A stretch of 64,000 nt of DNA from a bacterium (GTDB lineage Bacteria > Verrucomicrobiota > Verrucomicrobiia > Limisphaerales > J093): contig JAJXZJ010000035.1 in the NCBI GenBank assembly GCA_021780105.1, positions 1 to 64,000 of the forward strand, in the 5' to 3' direction. A program made the position numbers and the translations under genes. Positions 27,545 through 38,000 of the stretch are shown here, one piece after another; positions within the stretch are counted from its first letter, which is position 1, and every line of letters begins with the position of its first letter. The notes beneath the pieces are model-generated. The model did not search any database. It was given only the letters and a program-made list of their open reading frames with translations, and was not told the DNA's origin.

Positions 27545-28147
27545 ATGGAACTTGATCTTGAAGGCCGGTTCGCCGCCCGCGCTTATCCCATTCTCGCCAG
27601 TCTGGTCACACCGCGGCCCATTGCGCTGATCACCACCGTCGGCCCCGACGGTGTGGTCAACGCCGCGCCATTCAGTTTCTTCAATGTCCTCGGCGCAAAC
27701 CCGCCCATCCTCGCCGTGGCGCCCGGCGACCGCGACGACGACACGCCCAAGGACACCGCGCGCAACATCCGCCTGACGCACGAATTCGTCGTGAATCTGG
27801 TGGACGAGCCGCTCGCCGAGGCCATGAACCGCTGCGCCGCGCCGCTGCCCTACGGTGTGAGCGAGCTGGCCCACGCCGGCCTCAGCACGGCCGTTTCGTC
27901 CGTGGTGCGTCCGCCGCGGATTGCCGAGGCGCCGGTGAGTCTGGAATGCACGGAATGGGGCACGCTGGAGATCGGCGGCAACCGGGTGGTGATCGGCCTG
28001 GTGAAACGCATTCACCTGCGGGACGAGTTGTTCGACGCCGGGACCCAGCGCGTGCGCGGCGACCAGTTGTTCCTCATCGGCCGCATGGCGTCACCGCACT
28101 GGTATTGCCGCACGCGCGACCGCTTCGAAATGGCGCGGCCGGAGTGA
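27545..28147 (+). CDS. flavin reductase-like FMN-binding split-barrel protein
   Basis: A 200-residue protein of the flavin reductase/DIM6-NTAB family. It has the typical PRPIALITTVGPDGVVNAAPFSFFNV strand-turn block near residues 21-45 that binds FMN phosphate, then the NPPILAVAPGDR and TARNIRLTHEFVVNLVDE segments. The start at 27545 gives the usual MELDLEGR N-terminus; ATG 27530 is an alternative. It is divergent from the disulfide oxidoreductase gene and convergent with the next. The substrate cannot be inferred. Confidence 0.85.
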   Translation: MELDLEGRFAARAYPILASLVTPRPIALITTVGPDGVVNAAPFSFFNVLGANPPILAVAPGDRDDDTPKDTARNIRLTHEFVVNLVDEPLAEAMNRCAAPLPYGVSELAHAGLSTAVSSVVRPPRIAEAPVSLECTEWGTLEIGGNRVVIGLVKRIHLRDELFDAGTQRVRGDQLFLIGRMASPHWYCRTRDRFEMARPE

Positions 28148-28199
28148 GCGCCGGGCGGGGACGGGATTGACGACTGGGCGGCAGTCCGGTGCGGCGCTT

Positions 28200-30569
28200 T
28201 CAGCCGGTTGTTCCCGATGCCTTGGGAGTGTTTTGCGACGCCAGCCAGCGGTCCAGCAGGTCGCGACAGTTCAGCACCTTTTCCGCCAGATCGCCGGGGA
28301 CGTAGAAGTAATGGTTGGAGGCTTCGAAGCCGAGGCGCGAGTCGCGGGATTGGATCGCGTGCAGCCGCTTGGCCAGCGCGAGTTCCCGCTCCAGAAGCTG
28401 CTTCAACTCGGTGGCGGGCGCGGCGGCATCGGACGGAGACTTCGCGGCCAGCAACGCGCGACGCGCCATCACGAAACGCGCCTGGTTCGCCACGCTGCGG
28501 AAGTGGATGGCCGCGGCCCCGGCGACGCTGAGTTCCGCGTCCACCGCCTCGCGGTGCGCCCGGCTCAGCGACTCCCTGTCGGGCGCGATCGCAGTTTCCA
28601 ATTGTGCCAGCGTCTGCTCGAAGCCGTCGGCGACTTTCTCGAACTGCCGGATGAAGACATCCGGCGGATACACCGCGCGCCAGGCGTCCAGATCGTCGTA
28701 AGGAAAACCGGTCATCGAGGCGTGATAGCCGGTCGGCGCGGCCCACAACGGATTTGCCGGGCCGACCTGTTGCGGTGCGCAGTAGAGCACGCCGCCGTCG
28801 AAAGGAAACTCGCGGAATGCCGCGCTAAAGCTGCGCCACGCCGTTACGACCGCCCCGGCCAGCGCCGGACCGAACCGCCGCGCCGCCACGCGCTGCATCG
28901 CCTCGTCCGCTGTCGCGCCGCCGAGCACGGCAGCCACGACTTCCAGGTTTGGCGACGGGCAGCCGCCGAGGGTCCAGCCCAGCATCAAGCCGTCCACGTT
29001 CGCGGCACGCAGATTGGCCGCGTGGCGCGCCACGTTTTCGAGCGCCGGAATCCACGGCACAGCGGCGAGTTCCCAGGTGTTGCCGGCCTGGATTTTGGCG
29101 ATCGTCGGGAGGCCGCGTTGCCGCGCCCAGGCCCAGTGACGTCGGGCGCGCGGCCCCGGACCGATGGCGGAGATCGAGTATTCGCCGACGGTGTCCTTCA
29201 CGCCGCCGCGGTCGATGGGCAGGCTCCATTCGCTCACGCTCATCAACGCGACGCTGGCGGGCAACCGGCGGATGATGTCCTCCGCCCAATCATCGTGCCA
29301 GCCCCAGTCCCAGACGATGAGTTGGGCGCGCGTGTCCGCCTGCCGGATGCCGTCGGCGAACAAGCCGTTCACTTCGGCGATCACCTCGGCCGGCGACCGG
29401 CGACCGCAGCGCGGACAACCGGCGCCGCCGCCGTGCGACCAGCAGTTGGTCAGGTTCTCCGATCCGGTGATCGTAAAAAAACCGCCGAGATCCGGCACGG
29501 CACGGCAGACGCTGGCGACGGCTTCCCGGAGAAATTGCTGCCCCGCCGGCGCGCTGGTGCAAAGCGCCGCGTGGTCGCCTTCCACGACGCCTTTCAATTC
29601 GGGACGGCTGGCGAAAAACGACAGCGGCATGGCGCGCGGCTCATTCAGATAGAGGAAAACGCGGATGCCGTGTCGGCGCGCCCGCGCCACGAGCACCCGT
29701 AGATTTTGGAGTCGTTCGTCGTAGCGTGCGCTGAGTCCGGGTTCCCACGGAAACGGCGCAAGCTTGTAAAGCACGGCCTGCAACCACACGCCGTTCACGC
29801 CGGCCTGCGCCAGCCGCGCGAGGAAACCGTCCGGATACGGATCGGTCTCCGTGTCGAGCAGCGGATCGCCGTAGAGCGCGAAATAGGAGTAGCAAAACCG
29901 CAGACCGCTGGCCGCGGGCGGCGGGTTGGCCGCGGGCGTGGGCGGACTGGAAAGCCGCTTGACGAAGGCAAACTGCGGGTCGGGCGCGACCGTGACGCCG
30001 GTCGGAAAATGTTCGTGGACGAGGCGGGCGATTTCGCCTTCGCGGCGGCGCGTCGCTTCGTCCGGCTGTTCGAAGCGGATGGGGGCGCATTTCGGCTTCA
30101 GGTTGCCGAGCTTGACGAAAAGGAAATCGTCCTCGCGCAGCGTGTAAGCCAGTTGCCCCGGCGTCCAGCCCAGCAAATCGAGCAACTGCGCGTAAGGCAG
30201 CAGGTGCCAGTTGCGGCGGATGACCGTGATGGAGGAGCGGCGCTGCTGGTCGGGTGTGATGTGCGGCGGGCCGTCGAGGCCCATCGCGCGGCCGAGGCGC
30301 AGGATGTCCGCCGGCCGTGCGCCGACGACACGCGCCAGGCGGGCGGCGGGCACCAGCGACCAGTTGCGCCAGACGAACGCGTGCAGCCGGTCGGGAAAAT
30401 GTGGAAACTCCACCGGCGGCGGCGCGGCGCCAGCGGGCAGATCGGCCACGGAAACCTGGGCCGTGTCCCCGGCAGCGAACCCTGCGGAGTTGAGCGCAAA
30501 GCCGGCGGTGACGACCGACGCGGTTTGGAGAAAACCGCGCCGGGACTGGCGTGGGAGTTGAGTATTCAT
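28200..30569 (-). CDS. Tat-exported TIM-barrel glycoside-hydrolase-like protein
   Basis: A 789-residue protein with a twin-arginine signal (SRRGFLQTASVVTAGFAL). After an alpha-helical N-terminal domain (about 50-190) with WRNW and RRNWHLLPY repeats, the central part (about 230-560) resembles a TIM barrel of the polysaccharide-degradation type. Aromatic-rich beta strands and the segments GVNGVWLQAVLYKLAP, GIRVFLYLNEPRA and FTITGSENLTNCW carry acidic residues at strand ends. A CPRCGRRSP segment could bind metal. The C-terminal 200 residues are helical. I do not recognise a named GH family. The gene starts 9 bp after a sugar isomerase/epimerase-type gene, suggesting joint glycan catabolism. Confidence 0.6.
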   Translation of the reverse strand: MNTQLPRQSRRGFLQTASVVTAGFALNSAGFAAGDTAQVSVADLPAGAAPPPVEFPHFPDRLHAFVWRNWSLVPAARLARVVGARPADILRLGRAMGLDGPPHITPDQQRRSSITVIRRNWHLLPYAQLLDLLGWTPGQLAYTLREDDFLFVKLGNLKPKCAPIRFEQPDEATRRREGEIARLVHEHFPTGVTVAPDPQFAFVKRLSSPPTPAANPPPAASGLRFCYSYFALYGDPLLDTETDPYPDGFLARLAQAGVNGVWLQAVLYKLAPFPWEPGLSARYDERLQNLRVLVARARRHGIRVFLYLNEPRAMPLSFFASRPELKGVVEGDHAALCTSAPAGQQFLREAVASVCRAVPDLGGFFTITGSENLTNCWSHGGGAGCPRCGRRSPAEVIAEVNGLFADGIRQADTRAQLIVWDWGWHDDWAEDIIRRLPASVALMSVSEWSLPIDRGGVKDTVGEYSISAIGPGPRARRHWAWARQRGLPTIAKIQAGNTWELAAVPWIPALENVARHAANLRAANVDGLMLGWTLGGCPSPNLEVVAAVLGGATADEAMQRVAARRFGPALAGAVVTAWRSFSAAFREFPFDGGVLYCAPQQVGPANPLWAAPTGYHASMTGFPYDDLDAWRAVYPPDVFIRQFEKVADGFEQTLAQLETAIAPDRESLSRAHREAVDAELSVAGAAAIHFRSVANQARFVMARRALLAAKSPSDAAAPATELKQLLERELALAKRLHAIQSRDSRLGFEASNHYFYVPGDLAEKVLNCRDLLDRWLASQNTPKASGTTG

Positions 30570-30578
30570 GCCGGCTGG

Positions 30579-31556
30579 TTACGCCGCGCGCATCAGTCTG
30601 AAGGCTTTCTTCAACGCGGTGATGGTGGCGGCGCATGCGTCGTCCTTGCTCAGGCGATTGACGGCCTCGTTGAACGGCTCGGCGCGCCCCGGGCCGTCGT
30701 AGCCGATCCGGTTCAGCGCGGTGAGAAACGCGCCGACATCAATGACGCCGGTCGCCGCGGGCAGTTCGCGCCGGTTGTCGCGCTGCTGGTCGAACGCCAC
30801 GCCGGCGGGGGCGTCGTTCAGGTCCACGGACACGACGTCCTCGTTGCGCAGCGCTTCGATGTCGGCCCCGGTGTCGCCCGCCTGCCACCAGTGCCAGGTG
30901 TCCAGCACCGCGCCGACGTTGCCGGTGCCGATTTCGGCGATCAATTCGCGCAGTTCCGCCAGCGAGTGGATGAAGGAATATCTCTGCCCGCGCAAGGTGC
31001 GGGTGCCGACGTATTCGAGGCCGAGCCGGAGCTGGTGGTCCTTCAACATCTGCGCCACCGCGCGCAGCCGCGCGGTGTGTCGCTGGAAATTCTGCCGGTA
31101 GGTCAGGACGTTGTCGCCGGGCATCAGCCAGGTGCCGACGCGCGTCACACCGGCGCGCTGCAAACCGTCCGCCACCTTCGGCAGACGCTGTAGGCCGTCG
31201 TTGAACCGCCTTTCGTCGCCGCGAAAATCCACCGGCAGCCCGGCCGTGCCCCAGACCAGATGACTCGCTTTCAACGCGGCGAGCAGTTCGTCCAGTTCCG
31301 TCGCGGACAGCCCGGCGAGAAAATCGCCGAACGGCTCGACTGACTCGAAGCCGTGGCGCGCGGCCAGGTCGATGGCTTCGCGTTGACCGACGTTCACGCC
31401 GATGCTGCCGGGCGAGAGGCACATCGTCATCTTCCGCGCCGGCGCGCCGGCGGCACTGGCGAAGCGGGAAGCAAGCGGCAGCGCGGTGGCGGCGAAACCA
31501 GCGACGGCAACGTGACGGAGAAACCGGCGGCGGGCGGGCAGCGATGGCGTGTTCAT
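30579..31556 (-). CDS. Tat-exported sugar phosphate isomerase/epimerase-type TIM barrel
   Basis: A 325-residue protein with a twin-arginine-like signal (ARRRFLRHVAVAGFAA) and a xylose-isomerase-like TIM barrel. Key segments are FESVEPFGDFLA, LGLEYVGTRTL, GNVGAVLDTWHWWQAGDTG and a final IGYDGPGRAEPFNEAVN, which together carry the usual metal-binding Glu, Asp and His residues. Exported members of this superfamily are common in Planctomycetota and Verrucomicrobiota and act on keto-sugars. It forms a pair with the upstream-lying GH-like gene on the same strand. I chose ATG 31556; the frame is open upstream but that part overlaps the next gene. Confidence 0.8.
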   Translation of the reverse strand: MNTPSLPARRRFLRHVAVAGFAATALPLASRFASAAGAPARKMTMCLSPGSIGVNVGQREAIDLAARHGFESVEPFGDFLAGLSATELDELLAALKASHLVWGTAGLPVDFRGDERRFNDGLQRLPKVADGLQRAGVTRVGTWLMPGDNVLTYRQNFQRHTARLRAVAQMLKDHQLRLGLEYVGTRTLRGQRYSFIHSLAELRELIAEIGTGNVGAVLDTWHWWQAGDTGADIEALRNEDVVSVDLNDAPAGVAFDQQRDNRRELPAATGVIDVGAFLTALNRIGYDGPGRAEPFNEAVNRLSKDDACAATITALKKAFRLMRAA

Positions 31557-31624
31557 GACCGCATTGTGGTCCTTGCCTGCGCGGCACTCAACGCCAAAGA
31601 AATCACGACCGCGCCGAAGCGAAT

Positions 31625-32875
31625 TCACCGGCGGGGCGCGGCGAGCGCGTCGCGGATGGCGTCCAGGATTTCCGGGCTGCTGCGGATGCCTTCCCAGTTG
31701 TAGATGCAGAGGTAGCGACAGCGCGGCTGGTCGAGCGTCGCCGCCAGCGCGTGACGCCACGGCTCGCGCCGGCGTGGGCCTTGATACAGCCACTCGACGG
31801 CGGCCCAAAACGGCGCGTCGCTGTGCTTCGACGCCGCCTGCACGCCGATGTCCTTTTCGGGCGCATCCGCGTGCCGGTAGAAACTCCAGCCGGGACAACT
31901 AAACCGGTTCACCGCGGCCTGGTAAAGCAATTCGCCTTCCTTCCAACCCGCGCCGTGCGTGAATAGATGATCTCGCGGCACGCCCAGCCGGCGTGCTTCC
32001 TGCGAGAGGTCCGCCAAATGCCGGCGCGCGACCTCGGCGAGGTCGGCTTCGGTGATCGCCCCCTGGCCGCGCAGGCCGGCGGTTTTGACGGCGGCGTAGC
32101 CGATTTGCACGACACCGCGGGCGGGCGGTTCGTCGGCGCGCAGGCCGGACGTGGGATCGCGCTCGGCGGGTTGATCGAGCAGCGCATTGCCGTGGGGATA
32201 ATACCACGCATTGACGCCGATGGAGGATTCCCGGCCGACTTTCAGACCGATGAACAGCCGCCGCTGGTCCGCCGGCAGCGCCTTCCACCAATCCAGCACG
32301 ATCGGAACCAATGCAGCCATTTCCGTGTGGCAGGCGGCGCGGTAGCGCGGGCTCATCAGGTTGGGCGGCGGCAGCACGCGCAGTTGGCGGCCCCAGTTGC
32401 GCCAGGCAATTTTGATGGCATCGTCCGGCGACCAGCCGCTCCACTCGACGTTCGCGCGGTTGGCGGGCGAGTAGCCGGGCGCGGCCGGGTTCCACCAGTT
32501 CCACAAGTCCGGCCGCCCGCCCCACCAGTTTTCGCCGTCGAGCTGCACGACGACCGGCAGACCGGTTTCCCGCGACAGGCGCAGGAACTGGCGCAAGTCC
32601 GCAGCGATTTTTGCGCGCGGCTGGGCGAAGTAAGAGAAAATCGCGGCGACGCCCACCTGCACTCTGGCCGCGGGCGAATTGGTGAACTCGCGGCGAATCT
32701 GGTCGAAGACCGTTGCCGACACGCCACCGCTCAAGTTCAACACGATGAATTGCTCCGGTCCCGGCGCTGCGCCGGACTGCGCCGGGGCAACGCCACCCGC
32801 CACGGCACGAACGGCGAGCGCCGCACCCAGGAGAAGCGTTCCGGCGACGGCGCGAACAACCGAAGGCGGTTTCAT
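31625..32875 (-). CDS. secreted hypothetical protein, TIM-barrel-like
   Basis: A 416-residue protein with an N-terminal signal (MKPPSVVRAVAGTLLLGAALAVRAVAG). The mature part contains aromatic-rich motifs (GENWWGGRPDLWNWWNP, GRESSIGVNAWYYPHGN, FTHGAGWKEGELLYQ, YLCIYNWEGI) of the kind seen in retaining glycosidases, with Glu at strand ends. The layout resembles a beta/alpha barrel acting on a sugar, but no named family is evident. It is divergent from the selenoprotein-like gene at 33019, sharing a 143-bp intergenic stretch. The start at 32875 gives the cleanest signal peptide; ATG 32884 lies three codons further up. Confidence 0.6.
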   Translation of the reverse strand: MKPPSVVRAVAGTLLLGAALAVRAVAGGVAPAQSGAAPGPEQFIVLNLSGGVSATVFDQIRREFTNSPAARVQVGVAAIFSYFAQPRAKIAADLRQFLRLSRETGLPVVVQLDGENWWGGRPDLWNWWNPAAPGYSPANRANVEWSGWSPDDAIKIAWRNWGRQLRVLPPPNLMSPRYRAACHTEMAALVPIVLDWWKALPADQRRLFIGLKVGRESSIGVNAWYYPHGNALLDQPAERDPTSGLRADEPPARGVVQIGYAAVKTAGLRGQGAITEADLAEVARRHLADLSQEARRLGVPRDHLFTHGAGWKEGELLYQAAVNRFSCPGWSFYRHADAPEKDIGVQAASKHSDAPFWAAVEWLYQGPRRREPWRHALAATLDQPRCRYLCIYNWEGIRSSPEILDAIRDALAAPRR

Positions 32876-32958
32876 CCGGCGCATCCTGAACCGCGTCCGT
32901 GCCCCGCTCAATGGGAAAGGGGCCGGGTCCAACCTCCTCCACCGGGGCCGCTTTCCGG

Positions 32959-32987
32959 TTGCTAAACACCAGCCCGGAGCGTATAAG
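32959..32987 (+). promoter_or_regulatory. candidate sigma-70 promoter of the selenoprotein operon
   Basis: TTGCTA at 32959-32964 is followed after exactly 17 bp by TATAAG at 32982-32987, a near-consensus -10. The ATG of the first candidate selenoprotein gene lies 31 bp beyond. It is the best promoter-like match seen in the window. Confidence 0.5.
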
Positions 32988-33018
32988 AACCACCGCAGAT
33001 CAACCATTTTCCATTTCC

Positions 33019-34968
33019 ATGAAACTTTTCGGAAGCTGGGTAGGATGGTTCGCGGGGGGAGTGGTGGCCGGAGGAATGACGGCGCTGGCCGCGGCGGAGC
33101 AATGGCTGGATTACCACACCACGAGCGAAGGCCGGGGTTACCGGTGGCTGGAATTGTCCACGAACGCGCCGCCTGGCGTGCCGCTGCCGAAGCTCGGCGC
33201 GTCGCCCTGCTTTGTGCGCTGGACCACGCCGCTCGATCCCCAGGGCGCCCGCTGGATTTGCTTTGACCGTGCCCGCCACTACGGCCCTTACAACCGCGTC
33301 TTCCTGGACAGTAACGGTGACGGCCGGCTCGACGACGAAACGCCTCAGGATGCCGTCGCCATGGACGATTACAGCGCCACGTTTGCGCCGGCCCGCGTCG
33401 TGTTCAAGGGCGAGGACGGTCCGCTCACCTATCATCTCAACCTCCGGTTCATGCGCTACACCGAGGACGACATGCGCGTGCTCGCCTCGTCCGGGTGCTA
33501 TTACGACGGGAAGGTCAACCTCGGCGGCAAGAAGCGCCTGCTCACGCTGGAGGACAGCGATGTCAACGGCACGTTCAACGACCACGCGCCTGACCCGGCT
33601 GACTGCGACCACGTCATCGTCGAAGGCGACAAGGCCGGCTACCGGTTGCTCGGACAGATGCTGGAAGTGGGCGACGAGTTGTTCACGATCGAAGTCGCGC
33701 GCGACGGCGCATTTGTGAAACTCGAACCGGCGCAAAACGTGACGCTCGGCCAGGTCCGCGTGCCGGAAACCGTTTCCGAATTCGTCGCCTTCGGCGCGCC
33801 GGGGCATTTTGTTCGCCGGCCGGCGAACGGCGTGTTCACCCTGCCGGTCGGCACCTACCGGGTCCACGGCTGGACGATTGACCGCAAGGATGACAAGGGT
33901 GCCGCCTGGAAAATAAGCGGCTCCAGCTTCAATGACTTCAGCAGCTTCGCCGTGGCCGTGGACAAGCCGGCGGCACTCGACGTTGGTGAACCGGTGCTCG
34001 CCGCGCTCACTGCCACCGAGAACAAAGGCGGCGCTGACTTCAGTCTCCGGCTCAAAGGCCGGCTCGGCGAGTCCGTGGAAATTCTCAAAGGCCCCGAGCG
34101 GCCGCGCGCGCCGCGGCTGCAACTGGCAAGCGCCAGCGGGCCTTTCCGCGCCACCAACACCTTCGAATATGGCTGAGGCGGGCTTTGTTCGCTCTCATGG
34201 CGGGAGCCCAAATCGGCACAGCGTCCCCTCACTGCCACCGTCGAAGTCGCCGGCCCGTTCAAGGTGCTCAGCCGCCCCTTGACCCTGCGGCCGAAGGAGG
34301 TCAAGCCGCCGCCCGGCGGCTCGGCAGGCAAACCCGTGGCGTGGTGGAAACTCGATGAAACCGGTGGCACGGAAGCGGCGGACGCCTCCGGTCACGCGCG
34401 CGCGGCGCGCGTCGAAGGCGCGGCGCGCTGGACGCCGGGGCGGGCCGGCGGCGCGCTGGAGTTCGATGGCGCTCGCGGCTACGCGGATGGCGGCGACGCG
34501 GCGGGTTTCGATTTCCGCGACGATCTGAGCGTTGCGCTCTGGCTCAGGCTGCGGGCACCCGGCCAATCGGCGCAGACCATCATTGCCAAAGGCAGCGACA
34601 CGTGGCGCGTCACACTCGCGGGCAAATCCGACAAGGTGGTCTTCGCGCTGAACGGCCCGCAAACGACCGGCAAAGACCGGAAACGCGCGCCGCAGGTCAC
34701 CTCGAAAACCGGTCTTGCTGACGGCCAATGGCACCACGTCGCCGGCGCTTACGACGGCAAGCGCATCGCGCTCTACGTGGACGGCGAACTGGCGGACGCG
34801 GTGACGGCCGTTGGGCTGGTCGCGTTGAACACGGAGCCGCTCTGGCTGGGTGACAATTCCGCCGCGCGGAGCCTCTGCTTCAACGGCTGGCTGGACGACG
34901 TGCGGCTTTTTGCCGGCGGACTCAGCGACGAGGAAGTCAAAGCCATTTACCGCGAAACGGCCAAGTAA
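33019..34968 (+). CDS. candidate selenoprotein A: secreted, in-frame UGA (Sec386), LamG C-terminus
   Basis: A continuous 649-residue frame broken only by one UGA at 34174-34176 (residue 386). Upstream: signal peptide, then a beta-rich ectodomain with calcium-loop-like DSNGDGRLDDE and EDSDVNGTFND. Downstream, in the same frame, the paralogue-conserved G-Sec-G-G-L-C-S-L-S-W-R-E-P is followed by a linker and a complete LamG/concanavalin domain (about 440-649) ending DDVRLFAGGLSDEEVKAIYRE. A hairpin with an AUGGC loop begins 14 nt after the UGA (34191-34207). Codon use is similar on both sides and no second stop intervenes. selA, selB, selC and selD all lie in the next 15 kb. The alternative reading, two separate genes, leaves the LamG half without a start or ribosome site. 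Function is unknown; UxxxC may be a redox pair. Confidence 0.75.
34191..34207 (+). promoter_or_regulatory. SECIS-like hairpin of candidate selenoprotein A
   Basis: GCUCUC and GGGAGC pair over 6 bp (one G-U) around the loop AUGGC. The loop starts 20 nt after the UGA, inside the usual bacterial SECIS window. In paralogue B the third and fifth pairs change (U-A to A-U; U-G to U-A) while the loop is identical. Confidence 0.7.
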
Positions 34969-35042
34969 GCGGCCGGCTTAGAGTTGAAACGACGACGGTG
35001 CCAAACAAGCCGGGCGCGCGACGCCGCGGGACAATTTGATTT

Positions 35043-38000
35043 ATGCGCATTGCAAACATCGCAAAAACATGGGTCCAGCCGGGCTTGTGGCTGGGCGCGG
35101 TTCTGGCGCTCGTAACCCACGCCCAGACCAACGCTCCGAACACTTTCCTGCTCACTGGTAAGGTCGTGGACATGGCCGGCAAGCCCGTCGCCGATGCTGT
35201 GGTGGAACGGTACGGATACGATCATGGACTGCCCTACTTTGGGATCGAAATGGAACGGCTCGATCGCGTTACCAGTGACGAGAGCGGTGCCTTCGAATTC
35301 CGCGTTTCCCGCGAGATGATCATGCTCGTGGCGCGCAAGTCCGGCATGTCCGTCGGCTGGCTGGAGTTCATGGCAGCACCGGGCATCCCTCACACCCTGA
35401 CTCTCACCCCGCCAAGCGTGCTGGGCGGAGTGGTCGTGGACGAGTCAGGCAAACCGGTGCCCAACGCGGACGTGTTCGTTTCTGCCGCCTTCTCCGAGAC
35501 GGCTGGCAGCGGCAACCGTCGCTGGTTCAGTTACCTGACCGGCAAGCTGGCGCGTGATTGTTTTCACGCCCCCACCGACGCTGACGGGCGCTTCCGCATC
35601 GAGAACTTCCCGACGAACAATTCCGCCCAGCTTGATGTCCGGGTGGCCGGAAAGGCGCTCAAACAGAGAGAAATGCGAGTACGAGCCAATCTCGGCCCGG
35701 ACACAATGCCTTATCAGGCAGGGCAGACCGACATCCGACTCGTGATGGAACCGGCGGGCAGCATCGAGGGCAGCCTCACTTTCGAACCGGCCGGCTCGCC
35801 GTTGCCTGTCGCGCGTCTGACCTTGCAGCCGGATGAACCCGGTTTCTTCGCCGTGGCATCTCTTGAACCGACCGGGTCCGCGCCGGACGGCAGCTTCGTG
35901 ATCAAGGATGTGCCGGCTGGCTCGTATCGCGTTCGCGCCGTCTTCGGCACCAACACCGTTCCGGACTGGGTCGCCGAGAGCGTTTCCGTTTCGGTGGATG
36001 TTGGGCAAGCGACGCGCGGCGTGCAGATCACTGCCCAACACGGTGGCATCCTGGACGTGGCGGTGGCGGGAAAGGAAGACCATAGTCCACTGCGTGAAGT
36101 CAGCGTCAACGCGATCCAGGCGGGTTATCAAACCGTGGCTGCGTCCGAGAGCAACGGCGTCGCCCGGCTACGCCTGCCGCCCGGCGAGTATCAATTGTAT
36201 GCCTTTAAGGTTGGCCGGCAGCAGCAGAACGCGAACGCCACCGTCGAGGCGGGCAAGACCAACCGCGTGGAGATCGAGTTGGCGTTGCCGGTGAAGTTGA
36301 CCGGCGTCGTTCACCGGCCTGATGGCACGCCGGCCGCCGGCTTGGAAGTGCGCATCCTGGGCGCTTTCTCCAGCACCGAAACGTTGGTGAAGACCGATGC
36401 CAACGGCCGGTTTGAAATGGAAGGGAGCACCGGCCGCGGTTCCCCAAACAACATGATACCGTGCCTGCTCGTGCGCGACCCGGAACACGATCTCGCCGTC
36501 GCGCAGGACATCGAGGAGGAAGAGCCGGCTCCGTTTGACCTGCGGCTGGCGCCGGCGCTGACCATCGCCGGTCACGCGGAGTGCGACGGCAAGCCGGTCA
36601 CCAACGCCACCGCCACGCTGATTTTCTGGACCGGCAACAGTGGTATGCACCTGTCGGACCTTTGCACAGGAACCAACGTGCCGGGACGCTTCGAGATTTC
36701 CGCGCTGCCACCTGGCCGGAAATACGGCGTGCTGGTTTCGGCGCCGGGTTTTGGGCAGAAGGCCATTTACAACCTTGAAGTCCAGGCAGACCCCGGCCGG
36801 CAGGAACTCGATCCGGTGGAACTCAAAGTCGCCAACCTCCCACTCGCCGGACAGGTGGTGGACGCAGACGACAAGCCGGTCGCCGGTGCCAGCGTGAATC
36901 TGAACGGCGACGGTCAGCCCGGCGGTTTCACGCGCACGGATCGCGAGGGCCGCTTCCGCTTCGAGCACGTTTGCGAAGGTTCGATCCAGCTTTTTGCCAG
37001 CGCGGGCGAACGCAACGGCAACGTCTCGGCGCAGGGCGGCGACACGAACGTGGTTGTCAAGCTCGGCGAGCGCAACGCCGTTTATCCCGGCGCCACCGCG
37101 CACAAGTTGAAAGGCGTGGTGACCAATCCCGACGGCAAGCCCGCCGCTGACGTGCCGGTGACAGTGTTTCCAGCCTTCGGCTCGTCGCGCTGGATCAAGA
37201 CCGGCACCAACGGCGAATTCAGCCTATCGTGGCAGGTCGAGCCGTGGCAGGCGCAGCAAGGCGGCACACCGTTGCTGGTGGCGCGGGATTTGGCCCGCAA
37301 CCTCGCCGCCGCGGAGGACATTCCGGAGGAGGCCACGAACCTCGACCTCCAGTTGAAACCGGCGCTCATGTTTGCCGGGCGGGTCGAAGACCCCGGCGGC
37401 AAACCACTCGCGGGTGCCGAGGTCGGCGTGTGGTTGCTGGCCAGCCGCACTTACAGCCAGGTGGACGGGCGGCCGGCCACAACCGGCGCGAACGGCGGCT
37501 ACGAAATCAAGGCGCTGCCGGCCGGGCAACAATTCATCGTGTTCGCCAAGGCAAACGGCCGGGGCCGGGGCCAGCGGCAGGTTTCGACGGACGCGGAATC
37601 AAGCCGCGTCGAACTCGATCCGTTCGTGCTCAAGCTGGCGGATCAGGTGCTGGCGGGCCAGGTGGTGAACGAAAATGAAAAGCCGGTTTCCGGGGTGAAT
37701 GTAATGCTCTCCGGCGAAGATCAACCGGAAGGTAATCTCACGACCGACAGCAAGGGGCGGTTCCATTTCAGAGTGTGCGAAGGCACCGTCCGCCTGTTCT
37801 GCAGCGGCCAGAACGGGTATGCCAACGTCACTGTCGAAGCCGGCGACACGAACGTCGTCATACATCTCACCTCGTCCGGTGGTGCGGTTCAGCCGGCGCC
37901 CGCGCGGGCTTCGCTCAAAGGCAAACCGCTGCCGGATCTGACCGCGGTCGGCTTGACCGCCGACGCCGTGCCCGCCGGCAAGCCGGCGTTGATTTGTCTC